Source of the DNA: Streptomyces violaceoruber
Lineage (GTDB): Bacteria > Actinomycetota > Actinomycetes > Streptomycetales > Streptomycetaceae
DNA length: 64,000 bases
NCBI RefSeq assembly: GCF_033406955.1
Contig: NZ_CP137734.1
Span: 4,464,001 to 4,528,000, forward strand
Reading direction: 5' to 3'
Below, one piece after another: positions 14,566 through 21,717 of the stretch. How positions within the stretch are numbered: position 1 is the stretch's first letter; each line of letters begins with the position of its first letter. The position numbers and the translations under genes were made by a program. The notes under the pieces are model-generated. The model saw only the letters and a list, made by a program, of their open reading frames with translations. It was not told the origin of the DNA and did no database searches.

Positions 14566-15650
14566 TGTCCTGAGTCGTTAATTCGTGTGCAGTATGCGGC
14601 GAGTGTGTCGAGGATGTCGTCGGCGTTCTTCGTCCAGATGAACGGTCTGGGGTTCTTGTTCCACTCGTTGATCCAGCCGCGGATGTCCCGTTCGAGTTCG
14701 ACGACGCTGCGGTGGGCCGAGCGGCGGAGTTTGCGGGAGGTCAGCTCGGCGAACCAGCGCTCGACGAGGTTGAGCCAGGACGCCGAGGTAGGGGTGAAGT
14801 GCAGGTGGAAGCGGGGGTGCCGCAGCAGCCACTTCTTGACCGGTTCGGTCTTGTGGGTGGCGTAGTTGTCCAGGACCAGGTGGAGTTCGAGGTCCTTGGG
14901 GACGGCTGCGTCGATGACCTTCAGGAAGCGGAGGAACTCCTGGTGGCGGTGGCGGCGGTAGTGCTGGGCTATGACCGAGCCGGAGACGATGTCCAGGGCG
15001 GCGAACAGGCTGGTCGTGCCGTGCCGGACGTAGTCATGGGTCATCCTCGCCGGCACGGTCGGCGCCATCGGCAGCACCGGCTGGGTCCGGTCCAGGGCCT
15101 GTATCTGCGACTTCTCGTCCACCGCCAGGACCAGCGCGTTCTCCGGCGGCGACAGGTAGATGCCGACCACGTCGCGGACCTTGGTCACGAACTGCGGATC
15201 GGTCGACAGCTTCCACGTCTGAACGATGTGGGGCTTGAGGCCGAAGGCCCGCCAGATCCGCGAGACGGCCGACTGCGACATACCCTCCGCCTCGGCCATC
15301 GAACGCGTCGACCAGTGCGAATCACCCGTCGGCGGCGTCTGGCCGAGCGTCCTGGCGACCAGGGCTTCGACCTGCTCGTCCGTGATCTTCCGCGGCGCCC
15401 CCGAACGCGGCCGGTCCACCAGGCCCTCCAGCCGGTCCGCGACGAACCGGGACCGCCACTTGCGCACCGTCTCCCGCGAGACACCCAGGTCATCCGCGAC
15501 CCGTGCGTTCGACAGGCCCCCCGCACACGCCAGCACGATCCTCGACCGCAGAACCAGTGCCTGCGACGCAGTCTGCCTGCGCAACCAGCCCCGCAGCACC
15601 CTGCGTTCGTGATCGGACAACTCCAGCGGCAGCGGCTTCGGACCAGGCAC
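14562..15650 (-). CDS. IS630-family DDE transposase
   Basis: 362 residues. N-terminal helix-turn-helix (VADDLGVSRETVRKWRSRF) and a second one (STRSMAEAEGMSQSAVSRIW), then the catalytic triad: VDEKSQIQ (first Asp), LVLDNYATHK (second Asp) and NLVERWF (Glu). It catalyses cut-and-paste movement into TA. The last codons run through the right inverted repeat, and the stop codon is formed by the terminal TA plus the adjacent target base. GC and codon use fit Streptomyces. No frameshift is seen, so it may be active. Confidence 0.93.
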   Translation of the reverse strand: MPGPKPLPLELSDHERRVLRGWLRRQTASQALVLRSRIVLACAGGLSNARVADDLGVSRETVRKWRSRFVADRLEGLVDRPRSGAPRKITDEQVEALVARTLGQTPPTGDSHWSTRSMAEAEGMSQSAVSRIWRAFGLKPHIVQTWKLSTDPQFVTKVRDVVGIYLSPPENALVLAVDEKSQIQALDRTQPVLPMAPTVPARMTHDYVRHGTTSLFAALDIVSGSVIAQHYRRHRHQEFLRFLKVIDAAVPKDLELHLVLDNYATHKTEPVKKWLLRHPRFHLHFTPTSASWLNLVERWFAELTSRKLRRSAHRSVVELERDIRGWINEWNKNPRPFIWTKNADDILDTLAAYCTRINDSGH

Positions 15651-15695
15651 CGCCCCACCCTACAACCGCAAACGAACTAACGACTCAGGACACTA
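14563..15695. mobile_element. IS630-family insertion sequence inside AICE 2
   Basis: About 1.13 kb. The ends are 23-bp inverted repeats starting TAGTGTCCTGAGTCGTTA with a single mismatch, and both terminal dinucleotides are TA, the duplicated IS630-type target. It lies between attL and the membrane-protein gene and interrupts no recognisable gene. Confidence 0.92.
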
Positions 15696-15720
15696 GGGAT
15701 CGCCAAAGTCGGGGGGAAGC

Positions 15721-16485
15721 GTGACTGCTCCAGATGTGACGGTAGAAGCAAGCTCGAACATCACAGTTCGGGGATGCAAGCTGCATCGAAGAACCATCGA
15801 AAAATGGGTGCGGGCGCTGCGATCAGGACTACCCGCTGAGGCGAAGGTCGATTTTTCGACTGAGCGAGCCATCACGACTTACAAGTCAAACTCTCTTGAC
15901 GGTCTCGCTCAGGCGCTGGCAGAGTCCACCGAGCCAGGAAATGTTGAGGTTCTCGACAACCTTGTTATCTTTGCCAGCGATATTGGTCACAATCGCGGAC
16001 CGGGGCCGCGACGCATAGCCCGTCTGGCTATCAAATCTGATGGCTGGGTCGCTTGTCATATTTCGGGCGATCCGAGTTGGGTGAACGCGCAGACTGCGGT
16101 GCTCCGTCCCCTGTTTGAGGAAGCCCGCCCTCGCAAGTGGGGTTTCTGGTATTCGCCCAGATGGATTTTCGCGGCCTGGGGGGTGTCTTTTGCTCTCATC
16201 TTCACTGCCCTTTTTGATTCCTTGCCGCTGACGGTCCTGATTGTTTTGGCTGGACTGGCTTGCGGGTTTGCCATTGGTAGTGTCCTCAGGCGCATTCTTA
16301 AGGTTGAGATATTTCTTACTCAAGATGAACTTGCATCATCGTATTGGCGTTTCACTGCAAATGAAATAGTGACGGCTGCTATCGCACTGCTGGCGATCGT
16401 TGTAGCTGTCATTTTTGGCGTAATTGCCCACAATGATTCACAAGATGGAGCTGGGGAAACGTCGGGGCTTGCTAGGTATTGGTGA
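15721..16485 (+). CDS. unknown membrane protein, AICE 2 cargo
   Basis: 254 residues from a GTG just after GGGGGGAAGC. The soluble N-terminal part (about 1-140) has strands such as ITVRGCKLHRR and RIARLAIKSDGWVACHISGD; it is followed by hydrophobic segments near 145-190 (WIFAAWGVSFALIFTAL, LTVLIVLAGLACGFAIG) and 216-238 (IVTAAIALLAIVVAVIFGVI). I do not recognise the family. GC is lower than in the transfer genes, so it is probably acquired cargo. A soluble sensor domain joined to a membrane anchor at an element end would fit an abortive-infection or exclusion effector, but nothing in the sequence proves it. Confidence 0.65.
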   Translation: MTAPDVTVEASSNITVRGCKLHRRTIEKWVRALRSGLPAEAKVDFSTERAITTYKSNSLDGLAQALAESTEPGNVEVLDNLVIFASDIGHNRGPGPRRIARLAIKSDGWVACHISGDPSWVNAQTAVLRPLFEEARPRKWGFWYSPRWIFAAWGVSFALIFTALFDSLPLTVLIVLAGLACGFAIGSVLRRILKVEIFLTQDELASSYWRFTANEIVTAAIALLAIVVAVIFGVIAHNDSQDGAGETSGLARYW

Positions 16486-16971
16486 AGTCGGATATTCGAT
16501 ATCACACCATTACCCACCACCTTCCCTAGCTCCCATCCCGTCCGCCGTCGACCCACACACCGTGGAGCGGGCGTGGTTCAGGGCGTCCAGGTGGAGCGCG
16601 CCACTGTACGAACGACCTGGACGCCCTGGGCCGCGTCTGCTCGGCTCTGCCTGGGTCGACGGTGGACGGGATGGGAGCACCCCACGCGCACCCCTACGGG
16701 CCCGCGGTCGGCAACGGCGCCCCCTCCATCCCGGTGCCGGCCGATCCCCCGCCGGAGGCATCGTCTTTGACCGAGGGCCGCTCTATGCGGTGATCGACTC
16801 ATGGCTTCCGGCCCTATCCACCTGTGGGCGCGCGTCGGCGCAGCGCGGGCGGAGCGGGCCGAAGGCAGGAGCGGCGCCCGGAGCGGAGCCGGGAAGCGCG
16901 CCCGGCGGAGCGGAGCGCAGCCGGGGCTTGATGAGGTAGAGAAACCTGTAACAGCTCACCCTGTTGTCTGG
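16486..16971. other. non-coding region of AICE 2 (hairpin plus GC-rich segment)
   Basis: No gene seen. It holds the long nested hairpin described separately and then about 290 bp of GC-rich DNA. Near its right end are overlapping GGAGCGG/CGGAGC repeats, then CTTGATGAGGTAGAGAAA before the YdcF stop codon. Layout matches the non-coding region of AICE 1 beside its Nudix gene. Likely home of cis-acting replication and transfer sites. Confidence 0.5.
16529..16678. repeat. long nested hairpin (candidate single-strand origin or structured RNA), AICE 2
   Basis: Outer arms of 27 bp with one mismatch (16529-16555 and 16652-16678; the left arm starts GCTCCCATCCCGTCC). Inside them lies a perfect 14-bp stem CAGGGCGTCCAGGT/ACCTGGACGCCCTG (16579-16592 and 16615-16628) with a 22-nt loop. 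Such a fold is far beyond a terminator and is matched in size and place by the hairpin in AICE 1. Confidence 0.65.
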
Positions 16972-17637
16972 TCAGGACGAGGCTGCGTCGATGGTCAGGA
17001 GTCGGCTCGTGAATCCGGCTTGGCAAAGGCGCTCGTACGCCTCGATCACGTCGGCCGGTACGGGCTGGCTGATCAGGTAGCCCTCTTCCGGGTAGACCAA
17101 CAGACGCTGTAGTGCGCCAACGAGCATGTCGATGACCATGCGGGCATCGCCGATGGAGTCGACGTACTCGCTCAGCGTCATCGGGCTGGACGCGCTAACG
17201 ATCTCAACTTCGGGCCACAGCTTGCGCGCCGTCGCGTACGCCCGACGCTCCTCGTACGGCTTGCTGATCAGCAAGACCGAGGACACGTCAACGTCGGCCT
17301 CCTTCAACAGCTCCCGCGAGAAGCGGATGTTGTCCCCCGTGTTCCGTGCCCGCGGCTCCACCAAAACGGCTGAGCTGGGGACGCCAAGCTCAAGAGCCCG
17401 CTCCCGGTAGTGGACCGCCTCGCCCCGCGGCATGCGCTCTCGCGTCGTGGGGCTGGTGGCGCCCGTGAATACGATCAGCGGAGCCATGCCACGTTCGTAC
17501 AGCTCGGCCGCCGTGTCGGCGACGCCCAGGTCGTGACTGCCGAGTCCGATCGCGACAGAACAAGGCCGGGGCGTATGGCCCATCTGGTGGTAGTCCCACA
17601 GACGTCGTGTGTCGGCCCAGTTCTGCGTCGAGATCAC
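16972..17637 (-). CDS. YdcF/SanA-like (DUF218) family protein
   Basis: 221 residues from a GTG overlapping the GntR stop (GTGA). The SVAIGLGSHDLGVADTAAEL start, LIVFTGATSP, an E-rich loop, ARNTGDNIRFSRELL and SVLLISKPYEERRAY are hallmarks of DUF218 proteins, which have a Rossmann-like fold and may bind nucleotides; no membrane segment is seen. It is co-transcribed with the GntR repressor and takes the place that the Nudix gene has in AICE 1, so I infer a role in element immunity or in signalling recipient status. That role is not established for this family. Confidence 0.75.
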   Translation of the reverse strand: MISTQNWADTRRLWDYHQMGHTPRPCSVAIGLGSHDLGVADTAAELYERGMAPLIVFTGATSPTTRERMPRGEAVHYRERALELGVPSSAVLVEPRARNTGDNIRFSRELLKEADVDVSSVLLISKPYEERRAYATARKLWPEVEIVSASSPMTLSEYVDSIGDARMVIDMLVGALQRLLVYPEEGYLISQPVPADVIEAYERLCQAGFTSRLLTIDAASS

Positions 17638-18428
17638 GGCTGGTCTTCCCTGTCCTTCGCTGAGTCTGGCACCTTGAAGTCGTACTCCCACGCGAAGCGT
17701 GACGCAGCATGCACACCGATGGCGAACTCCACCACGGTGCCGTCCGCCGTGTAGGTGGTGCGGTGCAGCTCGACGACCGGTTCCCCAGGCGGCAGCTGCA
17801 GAAGACTCACTTCGTCGGCCTTCGGGGCGCGGGCGAAGATCCTCTCCTGCATGTGATCGATCTCGTAGCCCGCGTCGTACAGCACACGGAAGCCACCACC
17901 CCGACCGGCGGGTCCCGGTGTCGGGTCAACGATGCGCGTGCCCTCGACATGCTCGGGCCGGTAGTAGCTGGTCAGAGTGTGCGTCGGCTGGTCGCCTTCC
18001 TTTACAAGCCGTGCGCGGGCGTAGACCGGGGCGCCCACCGGCAGGCTGTGTGCGGCTGCCACCTCCGCCGGCGCTTCAACGAGGCTGACCGTCTGAGTCT
18101 GTTCGTTGCGGCGGTACGGCCGCCCCGAAGCCACACGGTCCGCGATGAACGCCACCTCGTCGCCGTCCCGCCACTTCGCCTTGTCGTACCTGGCGATACC
18201 GAGTCGCTTGAGCGGGACTTGCTGCCGGACAACCGTGCCGTGACCTCGTGACGAGGTGACCAGGCCCTCGGCTTCCAGCGCCTTGTAGGCGGCGTGAACG
18301 GTCGCCTTGGAGCCTTCGCCAGCCTCGACCAGTTCCCTGATGTGCGGCAACTGCTGGCCCGGGGCGTAGTCGCCCCCCTTGATCTGCTCAGCCAGCTTGT
18401 CCGCCAGCTCCCGCCACTTCGGCGCCAT
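17634..18428 (-). CDS. GntR/UTRA repressor of the AICE 2 transfer region (KorSA-like)
   Basis: 264 residues from ATG; a GTG one codon upstream also fits the AGAGAGGGG ribosome-binding site. Winged helix about residues 5-72 (AEQIKGGDYAPGQQLPHIRE, ATVHAAYKALEAEGLVTSSR), UTRA domain about 115-255 (APVYARARLVKEGD, VVELHRTTYTADGTVVE). Clearly related in plan to the AICE 1 repressor but divergent in the recognition helix, and its likely operators are different (AGTCCTAGGACT). Divergent from the transfer operon with three operator copies between, so it should control both directions. Confidence 0.85.
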   Translation of the reverse strand: MAPKWRELADKLAEQIKGGDYAPGQQLPHIRELVEAGEGSKATVHAAYKALEAEGLVTSSRGHGTVVRQQVPLKRLGIARYDKAKWRDGDEVAFIADRVASGRPYRRNEQTQTVSLVEAPAEVAAAHSLPVGAPVYARARLVKEGDQPTHTLTSYYRPEHVEGTRIVDPTPGPAGRGGGFRVLYDAGYEIDHMQERIFARAPKADEVSLLQLPPGEPVVELHRTTYTADGTVVEFAIGVHAASRFAWEYDFKVPDSAKDREDQP

Positions 18429-18461
18429 CACGACCCCTCTCTACGAGGTCCAGTGAAACAT

Positions 18462-18473
18462 AGTCCTAGGACT
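18462..18473. promoter_or_regulatory. operator 1, AICE 2 control region
   Basis: AGTCCTAGGACT, a perfect 12-bp palindrome, just upstream of the -35 box of the transfer promoter and within the likely promoter of the divergent repressor gene. Confidence 0.75.
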
Positions 18474-18474
18474 G

Positions 18475-18503
18475 TTGACAGTCCTAGGACTGCGGGGCAC
18501 TAT
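18475..18503 (+). promoter_or_regulatory. promoter of the AICE 2 transfer operon, with operator 2 in its spacer
   Basis: TTGACA (-35), 17 nt, then CACTAT (-10). The second AGTCCTAGGACT copy (18480-18491) starts at the last base of the -35 box, so a bound repressor would exclude RNA polymerase. A perfect -35 suggests a strong promoter once derepressed. Confidence 0.75.
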
Positions 18504-18519
18504 TTCTCTTGTCGCTCGC

Positions 18520-18531
18520 AGTCCTAGGACA
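18520..18531. promoter_or_regulatory. operator 3, AICE 2 control region
   Basis: AGTCCTAGGACA, 11 of 12 bases of the palindrome, about 17 nt after the -10 box and 55 nt before the first gene; it could support DNA looping or act as a roadblock. Confidence 0.65.
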
Positions 18532-18585
18532 GCGGGGATGTGCAGCTCTCTATTGGGCTGCTCTGTCGTCGAACAAGGAGTTCTC

Positions 18586-18915
18586 ATGCCGTCCTTCAAG
18601 ATCGACCTCTCCACCGCCGTGGTGTTCGTCGCGACCGCGCCGGAACCGAAGATGGCCAACAAGAAGACCGGAGAGCGGGCCGTCGACCGGGACACCGGTG
18701 CGGGACTGTCCACCGTGGGCCTGCTGGTCTCGGACGAGGGGGAGGGCAACCTCTACCAGGTCACTATCCCGGAGACGGGCTACCCCGAGGGTCTGGCCCC
18801 GGGCATGCCGGTCCGGGTGGTCGGCCTCAAGGCCCGTGACTGGGAGAACGAGTTCAACGGCCAGAAGCGGCACGGGATCTCGTTCCGCGCGGTCGCGATC
18901 ACCTCGGCGGCCTGA
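18586..18915 (+). CDS. SCO3933-family element regulatory protein
   Basis: 109 residues; the ATG follows AAGGAG by 6 nt. MANKKTGERAVDRDTGAG, YQVTIPETGY and the C-terminal WENEFNGQKRHGISFRAVAI match the AICE 1 protein (6534-6890), the C-terminal 20 residues almost exactly. It is the first gene under the operator-controlled promoter, 2 nt before traB. Probable regulator or nucleic-acid-binding accessory of the transfer operon. Confidence 0.7.
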   Translation: MPSFKIDLSTAVVFVATAPEPKMANKKTGERAVDRDTGAGLSTVGLLVSDEGEGNLYQVTIPETGYPEGLAPGMPVRVVGLKARDWENEFNGQKRHGISFRAVAITSAA

Positions 18916-18917
18916 CC

Positions 18918-20252
18918 ATGGCTGACCTGACGCTGTTGATCGAGGCTACGGGGGCCCTGGCGGGTGCCGGTGGTGTCAGCTACGCGAAGCACCGGGCGCC
19001 GCGCCTGTACTGGTCGACGGTGGGTCTGCCGCTGACGTGGGGCCGGTTCACCTGGTCCTACCGGTCCACGATGGACGTGTGCGGGCTGACCGTGCAACCG
19101 TCCGGGCTGCGGGCCTTCATGACGCGCAACCTGTCCCGCCGTGAGGTGCGGCCGGTGCCGCCGAAGGTCCGTCGGGTCCGGCCCACCTCGACCGGGCTGC
19201 GCATCACGCTGCGCCTCCCGGCCGGCCTGGAGCCCGCCGACGTGGCCACCTCCTCGGAACGGCTGCGCCACGCCTTCGGCGTCCAGTCGGTCACCGTCGC
19301 GGAGACCAAGCCCGGCTTCGTAGAGCTGCGGATGACGGGCTACGACGTGCTGCGCCGGGTCCATCTTCCGCGCTCCGCACAGCCCCGCGGGCTGCGGGTT
19401 CCGGTGGCGTTGCGGGAGGACGGCACGGTCTTCGAGCGGGACTACCGCGCGGTTCCGATGGCGCTGACCCTCGGGGCCACGCTGTCCGGGAAGTCCGTCT
19501 ACCAGCGCAATCTGGTCAAGGGCCTGGCACAGCTCCCGGTCGGGTTGATCGGCATCGACTGCAAGCGCGGCGTCGAGCACAGCCGGTACGCGCCCCGCCT
19601 GTCGGCTCTGGCCACCGACCCGGACATGGCGGGACGGCTGATAGACGCGCTGGTCCTGGAGATGGGCGAGCGTTTCGATCTCCTCGCCCTGCACGGGGTC
19701 TCGGACGTGTGGGACCTGCCCGCGAAGCTGCGGCCGGTGCCGCTGGTCGTCCTGATCGATGAGGTGGCAGAGCTGTTCTTCGTCACCTCGAAGAAAGATG
19801 AGGCAGCGCGGGACCGGACGGTCATGCAACTGGTGCGGCTGGGTCAGATGGCCCGTGCGGTCGGCATCTACCTGGAGGTCTGCGGGCAGCGCTTCGGCTC
19901 CGACCTCGGCAAGGGTGCCACCGCGCTGCGTGCCCAGCTCACCGGGCGTGTGGTCCACCGGGTCAACGACAAGCAGACCGCTGAAATGGGCTTGGGTGAC
20001 ATCGCTCCGGATGCGGTGATGGCGGCGACCTCGATCCGGGCCGATCGTCCCGGTGTCGCGGTGGCCGGTGACACCTCCGGTGGCTGGTCCCGCATCCGCA
20101 CCCCGGAGACTTCGCCGGCCGATGCGGCGGCCGTGTGCCGGGAGTTCGCGCATCTCACTCCGGAGCTGCCGTTCCTGGCCCCGTTCCGGCCCCCGGCCCG
20201 GCAGATGCCGCCGATGCCCACCGTTCCGCCGCTGGTGTCCCCGCAGCCCTGA
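18918..20252 (+). CDS. TraB-type FtsK/SpoIIIE DNA translocase
   Basis: 444 residues. Walker A GATLSGKS at about 186-193, Walker B VVLIDEVAEL, then VCGQRFGSDLGKGA and LRAQLTGR. The N-terminal membrane segments are weaker than in AICE 1: only residues 1-40 are moderately hydrophobic. Pumps double-stranded element DNA between hyphae. Strongly similar to the AICE 1 protein in the ATPase core, less so in the first 60 residues. Confidence 0.9.
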   Translation: MADLTLLIEATGALAGAGGVSYAKHRAPRLYWSTVGLPLTWGRFTWSYRSTMDVCGLTVQPSGLRAFMTRNLSRREVRPVPPKVRRVRPTSTGLRITLRLPAGLEPADVATSSERLRHAFGVQSVTVAETKPGFVELRMTGYDVLRRVHLPRSAQPRGLRVPVALREDGTVFERDYRAVPMALTLGATLSGKSVYQRNLVKGLAQLPVGLIGIDCKRGVEHSRYAPRLSALATDPDMAGRLIDALVLEMGERFDLLALHGVSDVWDLPAKLRPVPLVVLIDEVAELFFVTSKKDEAARDRTVMQLVRLGQMARAVGIYLEVCGQRFGSDLGKGATALRAQLTGRVVHRVNDKQTAEMGLGDIAPDAVMAATSIRADRPGVAVAGDTSGGWSRIRTPETSPADAAAVCREFAHLTPELPFLAPFRPPARQMPPMPTVPPLVSPQP

Positions 20253-20272
20253 CCGGAGGGAGGTGAAGAGCC

Positions 20273-20932
20273 GTGATCCGCTCGATCCGCATCGACGCCG
20301 TACTCATCCAGGCCGTAATTGCCGGGGCTCTGTCCTTCGCCCACCTGCACGACCTCGCCGAAGCGGCTGGCCAGACCGGGTGGAAGGCATGGGCCTATCC
20401 CGTCTCCGTCGACCTGCTCTTGGTCGCCGTGTGGCGTCGGCTACGCACTGAGCGCTCGAAGCTGGCTTGGTTCTGGTTCCTGGTTGCCCTGGTCGCCTCT
20501 CTCGGCGCGAACATCGCGACCGCCGGGCTCCTCGACCTGGACCATGTTCCGGCCTGGCTGCGCATCCTCGTGGCCGGTTGGCCCGCGCTGGCGTTCCTCG
20601 GCGGCACCCTGCTGGCCCACACCCCGACCGACCATGCACCGGCCCCGGCGCCCGAGCCTCGGCCCGTACCGGTCGTCGACCGACCCGCGGCTCCCGAACC
20701 GACCCAGACGCCTGCTCCGGTCCCGGAGATCCCGACACCGGAGCCTGCCCCGGCCCTGCCGCAGGCCCCGGCCTCGACTCCCGCGGTCCCGCCTGCGCTG
20801 GTCGACCACGCCCGAAAGGTCGCCACCGAACACCGCACCCGCACCGGAGCCGACATCGACACGGCCACATTGCGCGATCGCCTCGGCATCCCGGAAGACC
20901 TCGCCGGCGCCATCGTTGCCCAACTCGCCTGA
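20273..20932 (+). CDS. DUF2637 membrane protein (plasmid spread, SpdB-like)
   Basis: 219 residues from GTG with GGAGGGAGG upstream. The membrane half (residues 8-118) is nearly the same as in AICE 1: AVIAGALSFAHLHDLAEAAG, VSVDLLLVAVWRRL, FLVALVASLGANIATAGLL. The proline-rich linker differs, and the C-terminal LVDHARKVATEHRTRTGADI returns to similarity. This pattern suggests two functional ends with a free linker. Confidence 0.8.
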   Translation: MIRSIRIDAVLIQAVIAGALSFAHLHDLAEAAGQTGWKAWAYPVSVDLLLVAVWRRLRTERSKLAWFWFLVALVASLGANIATAGLLDLDHVPAWLRILVAGWPALAFLGGTLLAHTPTDHAPAPAPEPRPVPVVDRPAAPEPTQTPAPVPEIPTPEPAPALPQAPASTPAVPPALVDHARKVATEHRTRTGADIDTATLRDRLGIPEDLAGAIVAQLA

Positions 20933-20946
20933 AGGGAATGACCTGC

Positions 20947-21129
20947 GTGCGCCCGAACCGCTTCTACGACGTCATCCGCGTTGGCCCGGTCCGAGTGGCC
21001 TCGTTCAACAACGGCCGGGGCCAAACCCGGCACACCGCCGCCTGCACCGCGCCGAAGTGCGGATTCTCCAACGAATACGGTGACCGGTCGGCCGCCGAAC
21101 TCGCCGCCCGCACCCACCGCTGCGCCTGA
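20947..21129 (+). CDS. small zinc-finger-like mobile element transfer protein
   Basis: 60 residues from GTG, placed 10 nt after AAGGGA; an ATG three codons earlier has too short a spacing. Homologue of the 63-residue protein of AICE 1: DVIRVGPVRVAS, CTAPKCGFSNEY, RSAAELAARTHRC. Cysteine pair plus HRC suggest zinc binding. Confidence 0.7.
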   Translation: MRPNRFYDVIRVGPVRVASFNNGRGQTRHTAACTAPKCGFSNEYGDRSAAELAARTHRCA

Positions 21130-21144
21130 AAGGAGGACCGAGCC

Positions 21145-21441
21145 ATGCAGCTGCCCGAAGACCAGATCCGCGCCGGCCACATCCCCGCCGACCTCTACCG
21201 GCAGATCCCGCCCGGCACCGACATGCGACGCGTCGTGATCGTCCAAGAGGCGCCGCGTTCGTACAAGGGCCCGATCGTCCTCACGCTGGTCGTCCTCGCG
21301 GGATCGGTCGTGGTGCTGCTGGTCATCGCCTTCGTCGTTCAGGTCCTCGCCGGCGCCGCCGTTGCGGTCCTGTCGGCCACCGGCGGACTCGGCTACACGA
21401 TCAACCGCACGTCCAAGCGCAAGACCCTCCGCAGCAAGTAA
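21145..21441 (+). CDS. SpdD-like membrane protein
   Basis: 98 residues, ATG after AGGAGG. Soluble N-terminus of about 45 residues, one long hydrophobic stretch (IVLTLVVLAGSVVVLLVIAF and VVQVLAGAAVAVL), and a basic tail (RTSKRKTLRSK). Position and plan match the SpdD-like gene of AICE 1. Confidence 0.65.
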   Translation: MQLPEDQIRAGHIPADLYRQIPPGTDMRRVVIVQEAPRSYKGPIVLTLVVLAGSVVVLLVIAFVVQVLAGAAVAVLSATGGLGYTINRTSKRKTLRSK

Positions 21442-21533
21442 CGCCCTCCGGGGCGGCCTCTCTCGCCAAAGATCCGCCGCCCCGGACGGCCACCACTTCC
21501 AGGCCCCAATGGACCCGAAAGGGAAGCCTCATC

Positions 21534-21713
21534 ATGCCCCAGCCCGCCCAGAACACGCGCGTCTGCCGCGACTGCGACGGCTTCGCCATGGTCGCCATCA
21601 CCACCGGCACCCGCCACGCCGACGGCTCCCGCGCCACCCTCCGGATCGCCTGCCCGGCCTGTAAGGGCGCCGGACGCACCGCCCCCGCCGCCCTGTACCG
21701 CATCGGGCGGTGA
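21534..21713 (+). CDS. 59-residue CxxC zinc-ribbon protein
   Basis: ATG after AAAGGGAAG. Two cysteine pairs, VCRDCDGF and ACPACKGAG, in the spacing of a DnaJ-like zinc finger (CxxCxG). It stands directly before repSA, 4 nt away. AICE 1 has no equivalent at that place. Similar small proteins accompany repSA in other Streptomyces elements as I recall; function unknown. Confidence 0.65.
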   Translation: MPQPAQNTRVCRDCDGFAMVAITTGTRHADGSRATLRIACPACKGAGRTAPAALYRIGR

Positions 21714-21717
21714 CCAC

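Noticed and set aside
16679..16971. TraB 8-bp recognition repeats (clt) in the GC-rich segment
   Set aside because: GGAGCGG-type repeats are present, but none is regular or distinctive enough against the background composition to call.
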